Shown piece after piece: positions 7,242-15,109 of a stretch of DNA of 15,453 nucleotides. The stretch lies in NCBI GenBank assembly GCA_017882055.1, contig JADGQE010000029.1, forward strand, positions 1-15,453, read 5' to 3'. Within the stretch, counting starts at the first letter, position 1. Each line of letters begins with the position of its first letter. This stretch comes from Thermoflexales bacterium (GTDB lineage: Bacteria > Chloroflexota > Anaerolineae > Fen-1058). Both the position numbers and the translations under genes were made by a program. The notes under the pieces are model-generated. The model had not been told where the DNA came from. It worked only from the letters and a program-made list of their open reading frames with translations, and searched no databases.

Positions 7242-7688
7242 TCAGGTTGAAACTTGTAGCGCAGTCAATATAGCCGGCGTCAACCGCACCAGAAAATCGT
7301 GAATTGGTTCTAGGCCAAGACCGACCAGAAACCAGATTGGCGCGTAGTCCAATCGAATGAAGCCGTTGATACTGTATGGCGACCAGCGCGAATAATCCCA
7401 GGGGCATGCACCGGTCAAGCGTTTGAGCAGCCAGCCGGTGAGATACTCGATCGCAAAGAAGCCGAGCATGTAACTAAAGCCGCGCAGTGGCCACGCCCAT
7501 AATCGAAGGGCGTCGTGCGCCGGTTCGTAGAGCAGCGCGATCGAACCGTAGATCGGAAACATCCACAGATACGTCGTGCCTTTAAGTTTCCAGTCATCGA
7601 CGCGGCCCCGCACTCGATCGCGGATCGAAGTCCAAATCACTTCGCCACACCAACCGCCGAAACCGTAGAGAACAAATCGCAGCCACAT
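7242..7688 (-). CDS. Small membrane protein, CmpB/putative ABC-transporter type IV family
   Basis: A 148-residue integral membrane protein with about four hydrophobic segments. The pattern FVLYGFGGWCGEV near the N-terminus, WMFPIYGSIALL at about residues 42-53, EYLTGWLLKRLTG at about 81-93 and the following PWDYSRWSPYSINGFIRL match my recollection of the CmpB-like family (PF06541, 'putative ABC-transporter type IV'), whose biochemical role is not established. No ATPase gene is next to it. It follows the glycosidase/O-antigen ligase gene by about 43 nt on the same strand, so it may be co-transcribed with envelope glycan genes. No clear Shine-Dalgarno precedes the ATG, because a repeat element occupies the gap. 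Confidence 0.75.
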   Translation of the reverse strand: MWLRFVLYGFGGWCGEVIWTSIRDRVRGRVDDWKLKGTTYLWMFPIYGSIALLYEPAHDALRLWAWPLRGFSYMLGFFAIEYLTGWLLKRLTGACPWDYSRWSPYSINGFIRLDYAPIWFLVGLGLEPIHDFLVRLTPAILTALQVST

Positions 7689-7697
7689 GTTGATGGT

Positions 7698-7765
7698 GAG
7701 TAGACAAGTAACCAGGAAACAAGGAATTCGGCTATTTATCTACTTGCTCCTTGTTTACTTGTTGA
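7698..7765. repeat. Imperfect palindromic repeat at gene end
   Basis: CAAGTAACCAGGAAACAAGG (from about 7705) is mirrored by CCTTGTTTACTTG (about 7749-7761), with a 7-nt insertion in one arm. The element covers the intergenic gap and runs into the 3' end of the upstream - strand gene. There it supplies the codons for QQVNKEQVDK and the TAG stop. Confidence 0.55.
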
Positions 7766-10700
7766 ACCAGTGCCAGCGTCAGCATAAACACGAAGGCCAG
7801 ATCGACGACGAAGTACGCTGCATCGACCAGGCCGTGCGCGAGAAAATCGATCATCGAAGCCATGAGACCGATGATCAATGACCAATGACCAATGTCCAAT
7901 GAAGACTTTGCTTTACGCATCACGGAATACGCAGTACGAAAAAACGCGACTTGCATCCAGACGAAGATGCCCAGGCCGATTAAGCCCAGGCGCGCCGCAA
8001 AGTCCAGAGCAAAGTTATGCGGATGTGAGAGGGAAGACTCGGCCCAGGCTTCAGGCCGCAGATAGCGATCGCGGTAAGCATACAGGAAGTTGTCCGGTCC
8101 GACGCCGATCAATGGATGATCGCGGATCATTTCGAGCGTGCTCTTCCACAATGCGATGCGGAAAAACGTTGTGCCGCCTTCACTGAACAAGGCTTGAATG
8201 CGCGGCGAATTGAGCAGCGGGATCGAAGCCAGCGCGGCAACGACCAGAGCACCGATCGAGCGCCAGATCCATTTGCCGCCGGCGAGAAAACCGATGGCCA
8301 GAATCGAAGCCGGAATGCCGATGAAGATCGCGCCGCGCGATTGGCTGAATACGATGGCGGCCGCGATCGGGATCAACGCGACCGCGTAAGCGATGCGGCG
8401 GCGATCGCGTTTGGCACCAAGCAGTGCAACGGCTAATCCGATTGGAAACACGCGGCCCAAAAACAGACCGACGTTGTTGGGCGAGCCGTAGACGCTGCGC
8501 AAACGCCGCGCGCCTTCTTCGGCGGTAATGATGTCGAGGTTGAAAGCGTATTGAATCAAGCCGATCACGGCGACGAGCACCCCGGCCAGTATCAGCGCAT
8601 CGACCAGTCGCCAGAGCGCGCGTCGGTCGAGTTTGACGGATCGGATCAGCGCATAGAAGATCACCGGCTCAAGAATGATCACGCGGAACTCGCGCAGCGC
8701 GAAGATTTTGTAATCGGCGAAGAGCACGGAGACGGCGGAGACAAGCAGAAACGCGAGGACTGCAAGATCGAGTGGCGAAAAGCGTAATGCGTGATGCGTA
8801 ACGCTTATTGCGTATTGCGTACCGCGCTTTTCTCGAACGGAATACGCACCCCCACTCCGCTTCGCTACGGGGGCTATCGCACGCAATACGAAGGCCGCCA
8901 CGCACATGATCAGAATCAACTCGCTCATCGAAAACGCCGATTCGAAGAGCTGCCGGGGCAGGGAAAAGAACGGCGCAAACAGCACGACCAGCGCCAGGCC
9001 CAGATCGAGTCGCAGCCCGATCAATATTAACAACGCCAGACCGCTGATGATCGTCAGGATTAGCCAGGGGGAAACATAGAAGATCGTGGCCGCCGCCAGC
9101 GTTGCGACGATGTTGGCCGTATCCCCGGCACGCCGATAAGCCGCGGCAATATCAATGCCCCACGTCATCCAGGCCGAAGCATAGAGAATCAGCGAAGTGA
9201 TCAGCGTGAGTACAAGCTGTCTGCCGTTACTCAAGCGTGCATACGCCGTCGAAACGACGCGGCCCAACACGCCCCATTGTACTTTGCGTCCATTGCGGAT
9301 TGTTCCGTAGATCAACAGCAAGCCGCTCGCTGTGAGCAGTGTGTAAGCAAGATTCAAGCCACTTCGATCGTCTTCGCGCCCCACACTCCAACCGATGAAC
9401 GACCATTGATTCCAACCGCGTTCGGCGACGATCTCGACGGTATGCGTGTCATCGCTTAAATGAGTGGCGATGGGAATGGTCTGAATGTCGGTAAAGCGCA
9501 CATCGGGCGGAATCAATTGTAAGTACGCACCCCGATCATCACGCGGCAGGGCATTAGCGGGCTGCTCATCGATGGTGATGTAGAAGTTGGCTCGATCGGC
9601 GGCGCGGCGCACGCGCAAGGCGAGGGCCGTTCCGTGAAATTGGAAAGTTACTTTGTCGCCGGTGGCGCTCCAATCTGCGCCAAGTTCGCTGAAGCGCCAG
9701 TTGCCTGTGAAGGTCGCTAGCGGATTGGGTTGATAGTCTGGACTGCCGGGACGAGTTTGAAGGGCGGCAGGATAGTATCCTTGCGAAGGTGTGCGACCTT
9801 CGGTCGCCTGAACCTGCCCATTCCCGGCGCGATGCGCCGGTGGGCCGCCAGGCGTCGCAAGGTTTATCTTGCCTTTGATCGAGAAGCCCCAACGCGGATC
9901 ATCCGCGGGCGCGTTTGGTTCCCAGTTTTCGAGAACCATCACATTCAGCCACGGCCACGATCGATGCGTATATTCAATCGCGCGTTGCGTGAAGTCGATT
10001 TGATCTGCCGGGTTGACTCGGCCCCAGATCGAATTCGCGGCGGTGTTCCAGCCGAAGTGACTGGCCCACAATGCTTTGCCTGCGTCGCCGTGCGTGACCA
10101 TTTCTTCACGCAGCAACACGATGTGTTGAAAGTTAAGGATGTTCGGATCGATGCGATGATCTTCGGGCGCGGTATCAAAGCCATACGGCTTGCCCGCAAC
10201 GACATCAAACAGGTCGCGTGCGCCGGCTTCATACAATCGGCGCAGATAGAGCCAATCGGCCAGGTTGGCCTGGCCTGTCTCGACGGTCGGCGCAAGTCCC
10301 GCCAAAATGATCGTCGCCGTCGGATCGACTTGCTTGATCGCGTCGCGGCTCTGCCTGAGCAGCTCGGCATATTCCACCGGGTTCACGGCATTGTTCCAGC
10401 GCGCGCCAAGATTGGGCTCATCCCAGACTTGATAGTAGTCGATGCGGCTGCCATAACGCAACGCGAAGAGACGTGCGAAGTTGGCGAAGGCCGCCGGGTC
10501 AACCGGTTGATTTGTCAATTGATCGGTTGGCGAAATGGCAGCGTGCGCCCATACGGGCGCAGTATCCAGCACGGCGATGATTCTGAGATCGCCTGCTTGC
10601 TGCACGATACGATCCCACTTGGACCAATCGAACTGACCTTGCTCGGGTTCGATCTGAAACCACGGGAAGGTCTGCCGGATGAACGTGAAGCCAGCTGCTT

Positions 10701-10923
10701 TGATTTGATTTAGATTTTCGGCGAGTTGCGCGTCAGTGTATTGCTCTAGCGCGACGTTGACGCCGAGACCCTGGATCGCAGGCGTTATCGGATCGGAGAA
10801 GCCGAACGTAATGCCGCGCGTCCGTTGATCATGATCAAGAGTGATGGCAGCTGCCGTGCCGATAACGATGCACAGCCCGATCGAACAGAGGAGGGTTAAG
10901 ATGAGTGGGCGGCGAAGTGACAT
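7732..10923 (-). CDS. Glycosidase-like domain fused to O-antigen ligase (Wzy_C) membrane domain
   Basis: A 1063-residue fusion. Residues 1-28 form a signal-anchor helix. Residues about 43-345 are a clan GH-A-like TIM barrel (GFTFIRQTFPWFQIEPEQG, YYQVWDEPNLGARW, LWASHFGWN). About 400-515 is a beta-sandwich resembling a carbohydrate-binding module. About 522-1052 is polytopic and carries O-antigen ligase signatures: SQSRGA (860-865), RIALWKSTLEMIRDHPLIGVG (922-942) and HPHNFALDFAARLGLIG (967-983). Wzy_C proteins join or polymerise glycans at the outer face of the membrane. The barrel has D168-E169-P in place of the usual N-E-P, and H289 where the nucleophile Glu is expected, so it may bind rather than cleave glycan. 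The start at ATG 10923 places a signal anchor at the N-terminus and lies 31 nt after the lipoprotein gene stop. Four repeat-derived stretches interrupt the protein, all in frame. Confidence 0.82.
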   Translation of the reverse strand: MSLRRPLILTLLCSIGLCIVIGTAAAITLDHDQRTRGITFGFSDPITPAIQGLGVNVALEQYTDAQLAENLNQIKAAGFTFIRQTFPWFQIEPEQGQFDWSKWDRIVQQAGDLRIIAVLDTAPVWAHAAISPTDQLTNQPVDPAAFANFARLFALRYGSRIDYYQVWDEPNLGARWNNAVNPVEYAELLRQSRDAIKQVDPTATIILAGLAPTVETGQANLADWLYLRRLYEAGARDLFDVVAGKPYGFDTAPEDHRIDPNILNFQHIVLLREEMVTHGDAGKALWASHFGWNTAANSIWGRVNPADQIDFTQRAIEYTHRSWPWLNVMVLENWEPNAPADDPRWGFSIKGKINLATPGGPPAHRAGNGQVQATEGRTPSQGYYPAALQTRPGSPDYQPNPLATFTGNWRFSELGADWSATGDKVTFQFHGTALALRVRRAADRANFYITIDEQPANALPRDDRGAYLQLIPPDVRFTDIQTIPIATHLSDDTHTVEIVAERGWNQWSFIGWSVGREDDRSGLNLAYTLLTASGLLLIYGTIRNGRKVQWGVLGRVVSTAYARLSNGRQLVLTLITSLILYASAWMTWGIDIAAAYRRAGDTANIVATLAAATIFYVSPWLILTIISGLALLILIGLRLDLGLALVVLFAPFFSLPRQLFESAFSMSELILIMCVAAFVLRAIAPVAKRSGGAYSVREKRGTQYAISVTHHALRFSPLDLAVLAFLLVSAVSVLFADYKIFALREFRVIILEPVIFYALIRSVKLDRRALWRLVDALILAGVLVAVIGLIQYAFNLDIITAEEGARRLRSVYGSPNNVGLFLGRVFPIGLAVALLGAKRDRRRIAYAVALIPIAAAIVFSQSRGAIFIGIPASILAIGFLAGGKWIWRSIGALVVAALASIPLLNSPRIQALFSEGGTTFFRIALWKSTLEMIRDHPLIGVGPDNFLYAYRDRYLRPEAWAESSLSHPHNFALDFAARLGLIGLGIFVWMQVAFFRTAYSVMRKAKSSLDIGHWSLIIGLMASMIDFLAHGLVDAAYFVVDLAFVFMLTLALVQQVNKEQVDK
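7875..7938. repeat. Intragenic repeats: four heptamers plus TACGCA-type segment
   Basis: Four tandem 7-mers, TCAATGA, CCAATGA, CCAATGT and CCAATGA (7875-7902), are followed by an A+T-richer segment containing ACGGAATACGCA (7922-7933). That 12-mer recurs at 8837-8848. On the - strand the segment is read through as RTAYSVMRKAKSSLDIGHW, between two membrane helices of the ligase domain. Confidence 0.7.
8777..8890. repeat. Intragenic palindromic repeat cluster
   Basis: GAAAAGCG (8777-8784) pairs with CGCTTTTC (8825-8832) around a block of near-repeats of TGCGTAA/TGCGTAT. This is followed by ACGGAATACGCA (8837-8848) and a CCCCC...GGGGG hairpin (8849-8873). The host gene reads it as PVAKRSGGAYSVREKRGTQY and on to THHALRFS, a hydrophilic loop between hydrophobic segments at about residues 684-716. 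Confidence 0.7.
9779..9862. mobile_element. 84-bp inverted-repeat element inserted in frame in the fusion gene
   Basis: CCTTGCGA (9779-9786) and TCGCAAGG (9855-9862) are perfect 8-bp inverted ends. Inside are the hairpin CGAAGGT...ACCTTCG (9784-9802) and the 43-bp core (9816-9858) shared in inverted orientation with 7053-7095. The length, 84 bp, is exactly 28 codons. The host protein reads it as about residues 355-382 (LATPGGPPAHRAGNG, then VQATEGRTPSQG), a linker between the glycosidase-like barrel and the beta-sandwich. Confidence 0.8.
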
Positions 10924-10954
10924 GATGGCAAAATAACTCGTTGGCCGATTGGTT

Positions 10955-12568
10955 TCAATTCGACCAACGAGGATGCGAGATCGAACCTTCGGCCGTAAGG
11001 CGGCGCATGTTGCCGGTGTTGACGTTAACGAGGTATAGATCACCCTGATAGGCCACGACGAGGCTGCGCCCGTCGGGGGCCAGATCATAATCGGGCAGAC
11101 CGTCCAAGCCCACCGCTTCGGCCTCCGGGAAGAGCAACGTGCGGTTACTGCCATCCCGATCCATGCGATAGAGTTTGTAACGGCTGGTATCGCTGGCGAA
11201 CGGCGTTTCCGCAAAGCCAAAGATGATGCGGCTTGAAGCGAGATCGCCCGGCGTCCAACGCGGCGCGGACCACATGCCCACATCGTTGATCAGCCGAAGT
11301 TGAAGGCTGGGCGTGATTTCGATCGCCAGCAAGTTGAAGGCCGGTGAATCCTCGACCGATTCGCCTGTGGGCGATGGCGCATGGATCGTCGAAACGATAA
11401 AGCGCCCATCGGCCGACCAGATTGGCAGCGGCGTCCATGCCCACGTCGAGCGTGTGTCGAAGGCGGCAAAGTTAGTCAGCACCTGCGTTTTGGTCAGGCG
11501 CGCGGTGGGGCTGATCACACCGATCGATTCGGTGTTGGCATAGGCCAACAGTTTACTGTCCGGCGACCACGCGTAGGCGGTGCCCCACCAACTATACTTC
11601 GCGTTCGACGATTGCGGTAAAATAGTCTTTGAGGTGCCGACTTTGCCGTTGGTGAATGGCGCGATCAACAGATCGTTGAAGGCGCGCCAGCCGGGCTGGC
11701 CGGGTGATAGATCGGCGCGGGTATAGGCGATCGATTTGCCATCGGGCGAAAAATCGGCCCACAGCACGCCGCCGATGTTGAGCGATTTGGTTTCAGGCCT
11801 GGCGAGAGTCGTATCGACGAGCCACAGGCTGTTGAGCGTTTTCGTCGCAGCACGTGTATACATCAGCCAGCGTCCATCGGCCGAGAGCGACAGCACTCGG
11901 CCATCCAGATCGCCTTCGGTGGTCAGCGGGCGTTTGTTGCCGGCGATGTCGCGGATGACAAAGGCGTTGTTGTTTGACAAATAGACGAGCGTGCCGGAGA
12001 ATGGCACGGTGTTGAACGCGCCCTGAAGGCCGACGAGTTTCACTTCAGTCCGCGGCTCAGCCTGTTCTTGCCGGATTTCTTCACGGCTGATCTCGCGGTT
12101 GTCGGACAGCGTGATGCGATAAGTGGTGGTGATGAGACCGTTGCGGCCCGGCTCGATGATTCTCTCCTGCCCCGCCGGCAGCGAAGCATCATACTGAATC
12201 AGTGTCCTGAAAGAAGTGGTCTGAGTAATGATGGCTTCGGTCTGTGTGACGCGGGTCACGGTGATAGCCATGCCATTCTGCAGGAGGGTCACTTCCGTCG
12301 GACGGACGCGATCGAGTTCGCCGAGCGTGATGTTGTTAGCGATCAGCACGTCGCGCACCGTCGAGCCTTGCGGCACGACCAGCTCGCGCGTCTGACCTTC
12401 ATCCGTGAGCGTAATGGCGATTTGGTCGGCAACGCGGCCCGGCCCGCAGGCAGCGAGTAACCACGTTAGAGCCACGAACATGGCTAAGAATAGAAGGCAA
12501 GAAGCAAAGAAGCGCCCGCGTGTGGATGATCGAACTGAAAGTACACGACGAATCATGCCCGGAATCAT
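10955..12568 (-). CDS. Lipoprotein with DUF348/G5-like region and beta-propeller
   Basis: A 537-residue predicted lipoprotein. An arginine-rich N-terminus leads to a hydrophobic helix ending in the lipobox LAAC (lipidated Cys about residue 41). Then comes a ubiquitin-like DUF348-type region (TRELVVPQGSTVRDVLIANN, PTEVTLLQNGMAITVTRV) and a G5-like segment, as in YabE/RpfB-type wall proteins. From about residue 190 there are TolB/PD40-type propeller blades with SADGRWLMYTR, FSPDGKSIAYTR, WSPDSKLLAYA, WSADGRFIVST and LAPDGRSLVVAYQ. It probably faces the cell surface and binds wall or glycan components; no catalytic motif is visible. The start is ambiguous: ATG 12568 is chosen, ATG 12556 would give 533 aa, and an upstream start at 12622 would add an atypical leader. 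None has a strong ribosome binding site. It is the first gene of the - strand envelope cluster. Confidence 0.8.
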   Translation of the reverse strand: MIPGMIRRVLSVRSSTRGRFFASCLLFLAMFVALTWLLAACGPGRVADQIAITLTDEGQTRELVVPQGSTVRDVLIANNITLGELDRVRPTEVTLLQNGMAITVTRVTQTEAIITQTTSFRTLIQYDASLPAGQERIIEPGRNGLITTTYRITLSDNREISREEIRQEQAEPRTEVKLVGLQGAFNTVPFSGTLVYLSNNNAFVIRDIAGNKRPLTTEGDLDGRVLSLSADGRWLMYTRAATKTLNSLWLVDTTLARPETKSLNIGGVLWADFSPDGKSIAYTRADLSPGQPGWRAFNDLLIAPFTNGKVGTSKTILPQSSNAKYSWWGTAYAWSPDSKLLAYANTESIGVISPTARLTKTQVLTNFAAFDTRSTWAWTPLPIWSADGRFIVSTIHAPSPTGESVEDSPAFNLLAIEITPSLQLRLINDVGMWSAPRWTPGDLASSRIIFGFAETPFASDTSRYKLYRMDRDGSNRTLLFPEAEAVGLDGLPDYDLAPDGRSLVVAYQGDLYLVNVNTGNMRRLTAEGSISHPRWSN

Positions 12569-12686
12569 ACCATATTTTGACGGCGATTCGGGGAATGATC
12601 GGGTGATACGCTGACAAGGCACCCAATTGCCCGATCCCTGATTAACTGATTCCGAATTGACCCATCAACGATGACCGGAGGTTACC

Positions 12687-13610
12687 ATGAAGGTTCATTT
12701 GCATCCTTCAACTTTTTCTATCGTGGCCTGCGATCCGGCCAGGCAAGAATGGGGTGTGGCGACGCAGAGCAAATTCCTGGCGGTTGGGTCAGTGGTGCCA
12801 TGGGCGCAAGCCGGTGCCGGCGCGATTGCGACACAATCGTATGCGAACACCTCGTTCGGGCCAAAGGGACTCGCGCTGTTATCTTCGGGCTTGAGCGCAC
12901 AGGCCACGCTCGATCGCTTGCTGGCCGCAGACGAAGGGCGTGAGCATCGACAGGTTGGCGTCGTCGATCGCGCTGGCCAGGCGGCGACGTTTACGGGCAG
13001 AGAATGTCTGGCGTGGGCGGGCGGTCTGACAGGTCCCGGTTATGCGGTTCAGGGCAACATTCTCGTCAGCGAAGCGACGATAGCGGCTATGGCAGCCGGC
13101 TTTGAATTGGCCACGAGTGAATTAGCCGATCGATTGATCGCCGCGCTGTTGGCGGGACAACGAGCCGGCGGCGATCGACGCGGCCAGCAGAGCGCCGCCT
13201 TGCTGGTCGTGCGCGAGAAGGGCGGCTATGCGGGCTTCAACGATCGCTACCTTGATCTGCGCGTCGACGACGATGCGCGGCCCATCGAACGGCTCACCGA
13301 GATTCTGCGACTGCATCATCTGTACTTCGGACAATCTGATCCGGCGGCGCTGATCCCGATCGATGCCAGGATTGCGCGTGAATTGCAGCGCATTGCCAGG
13401 CAGAGCAAACACTATACCGGCTCGATCACGGGCCGGTATGACGAAGTCACACGCCAGGCGGTTGAGCAGCTGGTGGGGATGGAAAACCTGGAAGATCGTT
13501 GGCCGCTCGGCGAAGCCAGGATCGATCCGGTTGCGTTTGAGTTTCTGCAAAAAGCCTATCCGGTGAAGAAGCAGCCGGTCATCAAGCAGCGCGCGCGCCG
13601 CAAGGTGTAA
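12687..13610 (+). CDS. DUF1028 (Ntn-hydrolase-like) protein with peptidoglycan-binding-like C-terminus
   Basis: A 307-residue protein. Residues about 8-215 match the DUF1028 family: TFSIVACDPARQEWGVATQS near the N-terminus, VGSVVPWAQAGAGAIATQS, the motif GPGYAVQGNIL, and later GGDRRGQQSAALLVV and YLDLRVDDDARPI. DUF1028 is placed in the Ntn-hydrolase superfamily but its substrate is not established. The last part (about 237-295, with YTGSITGRYDEVTRQAVEQL and DPVAFEFL) resembles the small peptidoglycan-binding-like domain often fused to DUF1028. No signal peptide is visible. GGAGG (12677-12681), 5 nt before the ATG, fixes the start. It is transcribed divergently from the lipoprotein gene and ends just before a bidirectional terminator. 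Confidence 0.88.
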   Translation: MKVHLHPSTFSIVACDPARQEWGVATQSKFLAVGSVVPWAQAGAGAIATQSYANTSFGPKGLALLSSGLSAQATLDRLLAADEGREHRQVGVVDRAGQAATFTGRECLAWAGGLTGPGYAVQGNILVSEATIAAMAAGFELATSELADRLIAALLAGQRAGGDRRGQQSAALLVVREKGGYAGFNDRYLDLRVDDDARPIERLTEILRLHHLYFGQSDPAALIPIDARIARELQRIARQSKHYTGSITGRYDEVTRQAVEQLVGMENLEDRWPLGEARIDPVAFEFLQKAYPVKKQPVIKQRARRKV

Positions 13611-13628
13611 TGCTCTGCAGACAAACAC

Positions 13629-13659
13629 AAACGGCCTGACTCTGATGAGCAGGCCGTTT
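13629..13659. terminator. Bidirectional terminator hairpin
   Basis: AAACGGCCTG (13629-13638) and CAGGCCGTTT (13650-13659) form a perfect 10-bp stem with an 11-nt loop, midway between two convergent genes (DUF1028 on +, AAA+ on -). The A/T flanks give a T-rich tail on each strand, GTTT on + and GTTTGTGTTTG on -. Confidence 0.8.
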
Positions 13660-13675
13660 CTGGATCAAGCGGGCT

Positions 13676-14986
13676 TCAGCGGGCCGCCGGTTTCTCGACG
13701 ACGAAGTAACAATTGCAGGCTTCGTCGATCAACTCGGGCGACAGGGTCGGTGAGATGCCTTCGTAGTCGCAGATGGAGATGATGGTTCTGATAATGTCGC
13801 GCGGATGCACGGCCTGCATGGGGCGCTTATCCTGCTGATACCACTTCTGTAGCAAATGCACAAAACCGTTTTTGTCGAACGGCAGTTTGTAGGCCTGGCA
13901 CATGCGGGTGAAGATCTGGAAAAACATCTTCTCGTCGGGCGCTGCCACTTCGACTTTCATCTGGATGCGGCGCAGAAATGCGGCGTCGACCAATTCATAA
14001 GGATCGAGATTGGTCGAAAAGACAATCAATTGCCGAAAAGGCACTTCCAACGTTTGGCCCGACTGTAATCGCAGGAAATCGATGCCACTTTCCAGCGGCA
14101 TGATCCAGCGGTTGAGCAGCTCGTGCGGGCTGACCTGCTGGCGGCCAAAATCATCGATCAAGAACATGCCGCCGTTGGCTTTGAGCTGCAGCGGACCTTC
14201 ATAAGTCTTGGCAACAGGCTCGAAGCGCATCTCCAGCGACTCCATGGTCAGTTCGCCCCCCACCATGACCACCGGCCGTTGGAACAAGCCCCAGCGTTTA
14301 TCGACGCCGATGTAACTGGTTTTGCCGGGCGAGCCGTCGCTCTCGCCGGATTTGAAAGGAATGTGAATCGATGGCTCAAAAATCCTGATGATCTGCCCGC
14401 CGACCGTAATCGCATACGGCAGCCAGATGGGATCGGAGCCGCCGACGACCTTGGCAATAGCCTGTGCAATGGTCGTTTTGCCATTGCCAGGCGGGCCATA
14501 GAGAAACAGCGACGAGCCTGAGTTCACCGCTGGACCGATGCGACGATGAAAGTTTTCCGGCAGGATCAGTTGGCTCAACGCTTGTTTAATCTCGTTCGGA
14601 CTCATCCGCTGCCGGACGCTGCTCTGAAACACGATCGCCTTTTTGTAGGCTTCGATATCAATCGGGGCCGGGCCAATGTATTGCGTGCGCTCCATCGAAT
14701 CGCGGGCGCGAGCTGTTCCTTCTTCGGTCAGCCGATAGACATAGCTGACTCGAAGTACGCCGCCTTTGACCACCTCGACCATATGATCGTGCTGCAAATT
14801 AGACAGCAATTCGTCGATGATCTGTGCGTGGAGATGGGTGATTTCCAGCATGCGCCCCACGCTCACGTCGCCTTCGGAGAATAAGATACGATAGATCAGA
14901 TCGATGACGAGCGACGCTGGAATGCCCAGGCCATCGACTGAGGTTGCTTGTGCCAGGATTTTGCGGAGATCTTCTGCGCCGGCCAA
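13676..14986 (-). CDS. AAA+ ATPase with N-terminal winged-helix-like domain
   Basis: A 436-residue cytoplasmic ATPase. The first 100 residues look like a winged-helix module (VSVGRMLEITHLHAQIIDELL, then VSYVYRLTEEGTARA). The AAA+ core has Walker A GPPGNGKT (164-171), Walker B MFLIDDF (274-280), a sensor-1 FSTN (323-326) and Arg339/Arg340 as arginine-finger candidates. A long insertion between Walker A and B (about residues 195-265) is unassigned. The client is unknown; the DNA-binding-like N-terminus and the shared promoter sequence with a CsoR-type gene make a stress or signalling role possible but unproven. The start is TTG at 14986, supported by AAGGAG (14993-14998) 6 nt upstream; no ATG gives a better fit without losing the N-terminal domain. 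Confidence 0.85.
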   Translation of the reverse strand: MAGAEDLRKILAQATSVDGLGIPASLVIDLIYRILFSEGDVSVGRMLEITHLHAQIIDELLSNLQHDHMVEVVKGGVLRVSYVYRLTEEGTARARDSMERTQYIGPAPIDIEAYKKAIVFQSSVRQRMSPNEIKQALSQLILPENFHRRIGPAVNSGSSLFLYGPPGNGKTTIAQAIAKVVGGSDPIWLPYAITVGGQIIRIFEPSIHIPFKSGESDGSPGKTSYIGVDKRWGLFQRPVVMVGGELTMESLEMRFEPVAKTYEGPLQLKANGGMFLIDDFGRQQVSPHELLNRWIMPLESGIDFLRLQSGQTLEVPFRQLIVFSTNLDPYELVDAAFLRRIQMKVEVAAPDEKMFFQIFTRMCQAYKLPFDKNGFVHLLQKWYQQDKRPMQAVHPRDIIRTIISICDYEGISPTLSPELIDEACNCYFVVEKPAAR

Positions 14987-15019
14987 GGCTTGCTCCTTGA
15001 GGGAATCTAGCTGCCTCCG

Positions 15020-15048
15020 ATTATACCACCGCCCGGCCGAAAATTGCC
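15020..15048 (-). promoter_or_regulatory. Candidate promoter of the AAA+ gene
   Basis: On the - strand a perfect -10 TATAAT (15025-15020) is preceded by TGG, giving an extended -10. The -35 position (GGCAAT, 15048-15043) is weak, which is usual for extended -10 promoters. The stretch upstream of and into the -10 is the left arm of the 17-bp inverted repeat. Confidence 0.55.
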
Positions 15049-15109
15049 GGATCGGTCAAGCCAGGCCGTGACATTTGTCAGGTTGACGCACGGGCCGGGC
15101 GGTGGTATA
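15022..15109. promoter_or_regulatory. Perfect 17-bp inverted repeat spanning divergent promoters
   Basis: The left arm 15022-15038 is the exact reverse complement of the right arm 15093-15109 (GGCCGGGCGGTGGTATA), with 54 bp between. Read in the direction of transcription, each arm occupies the spacer and the first bases of the -10 box of its own promoter (TATAAT on -, TATACT on +). This placement suggests a shared operator that couples the AAA+ and csoR-like genes. Confidence 0.7.

Noticed and set aside
7875..7902. Tandem heptamers as a CRISPR array
   Set aside because: The units are 7 bp with no spacers and lie within an open coding frame.
9730..10713. Long + strand open frame (327 codons) antisense to the fusion gene
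   Set aside because: It is a shadow of the glycosidase-like domain, which has recognisable motifs on the - strand; the + frame has no family resemblance and no ribosome binding site.
10924..11283. N-terminal extension of the fusion protein to 11283
   Set aside because: It overlaps the lipoprotein coding region out of frame and hides the signal-anchor sequence; ATG 10923 is the natural start.
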